DNA of 6,680 bases from Flammeovirgaceae bacterium. GTDB lineage: Bacteria; Bacteroidota; Bacteroidia; Cytophagales; Cyclobacteriaceae. This document shows, piece after piece, positions 6,629-6,680 of the stretch (position 1 is its first letter; the number at the start of each line of letters is the position of its first letter). Under the pieces are notes generated by a model. That model was not told the DNA's origin, ran no database searches, and saw only the letters and a program-made list of their open reading frames with translations. Both the position numbers and the translations under genes were made by a program. The DNA lies in assembly GCA_003228395.1 (NCBI GenBank), contig QIDJ01000098.1, forward strand, positions 1 through 6,680, written 5' to 3'.

Positions 6629-6680
6629 GATTGATTAGTCCGACAGATCAGATCATCAAACTTATATCTGGTGCTAACAT

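Noticed and set aside
6629..6680. CAGAT (6644-6648) and ATCTG (6666-6670) as a terminator after the DUF5916 gene
   Set aside because: The arms are short, the loop is 17 bases and there is no T-run before the window ends; not supportable.

Overview
The window is most likely a chromosomal segment from a member of the Bacteroidota. Two things point there. The gene content is typical of the phylum: a DUF5916 outer-membrane protein, a Tat-exported Gfo/Idh/MocA oxidoreductase paired with a DoxX protein, and a YafK-type L,D-transpeptidase. In addition, two well-placed promoters fit the TTTG / TAnnTTTG pattern of the Bacteroidota housekeeping sigma factor. I saw no transposase, tRNA, rRNA, CRISPR array or phage gene, and no stretch above 300 bases lacks a gene.

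Left part (1-1153, plus strand): the 3' portion of a murein L,D-transpeptidase of the YafK/DpaA family, with its catalytic His and Cys inside the window. After a 105-base gap comes an unrecognised 196-residue protein with a hydrophobic N-terminus. The gap holds a weak hairpin followed by six T and a weak promoter candidate.

Middle (1246-4261, minus strand, read right to left): a PepE-type dipeptidase (family S51), then a 165-base gap holding a good promoter, then a DoxX-family membrane protein followed 16 bases later by a Tat-signal Gfo/Idh/MocA oxidoreductase. The last two very probably form a two-gene operon. The oxidoreductase converges on the unknown gene across a 92-base gap that contains an imperfect hairpin.

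Right part (4262-6680): a 216-base divergent promoter region, then a complete 716-residue outer-membrane protein with a signal peptide, a CBM9-like domain and a DUF5916 barrel region. It is read from an apparent TTG start. A perfect TAnnTTTG box lies about 57 bases before this start and overlaps a small perfect inverted repeat.

Functionally this is envelope and catabolic housekeeping: periplasmic peptidoglycan editing, cytoplasmic hydrolysis of Asp-X dipeptides, export of an NAD(P)-type sugar oxidoreductase beside a membrane protein, and an outer-membrane beta-barrel of unknown cargo. I see no convincing evidence of a new multi-gene system. The points most worth following are the unknown 196-residue protein, the TTG start with its symmetric promoter element, the inserted segment in the Gfo/Idh protein, and the DoxX-Gfo/Idh pair.
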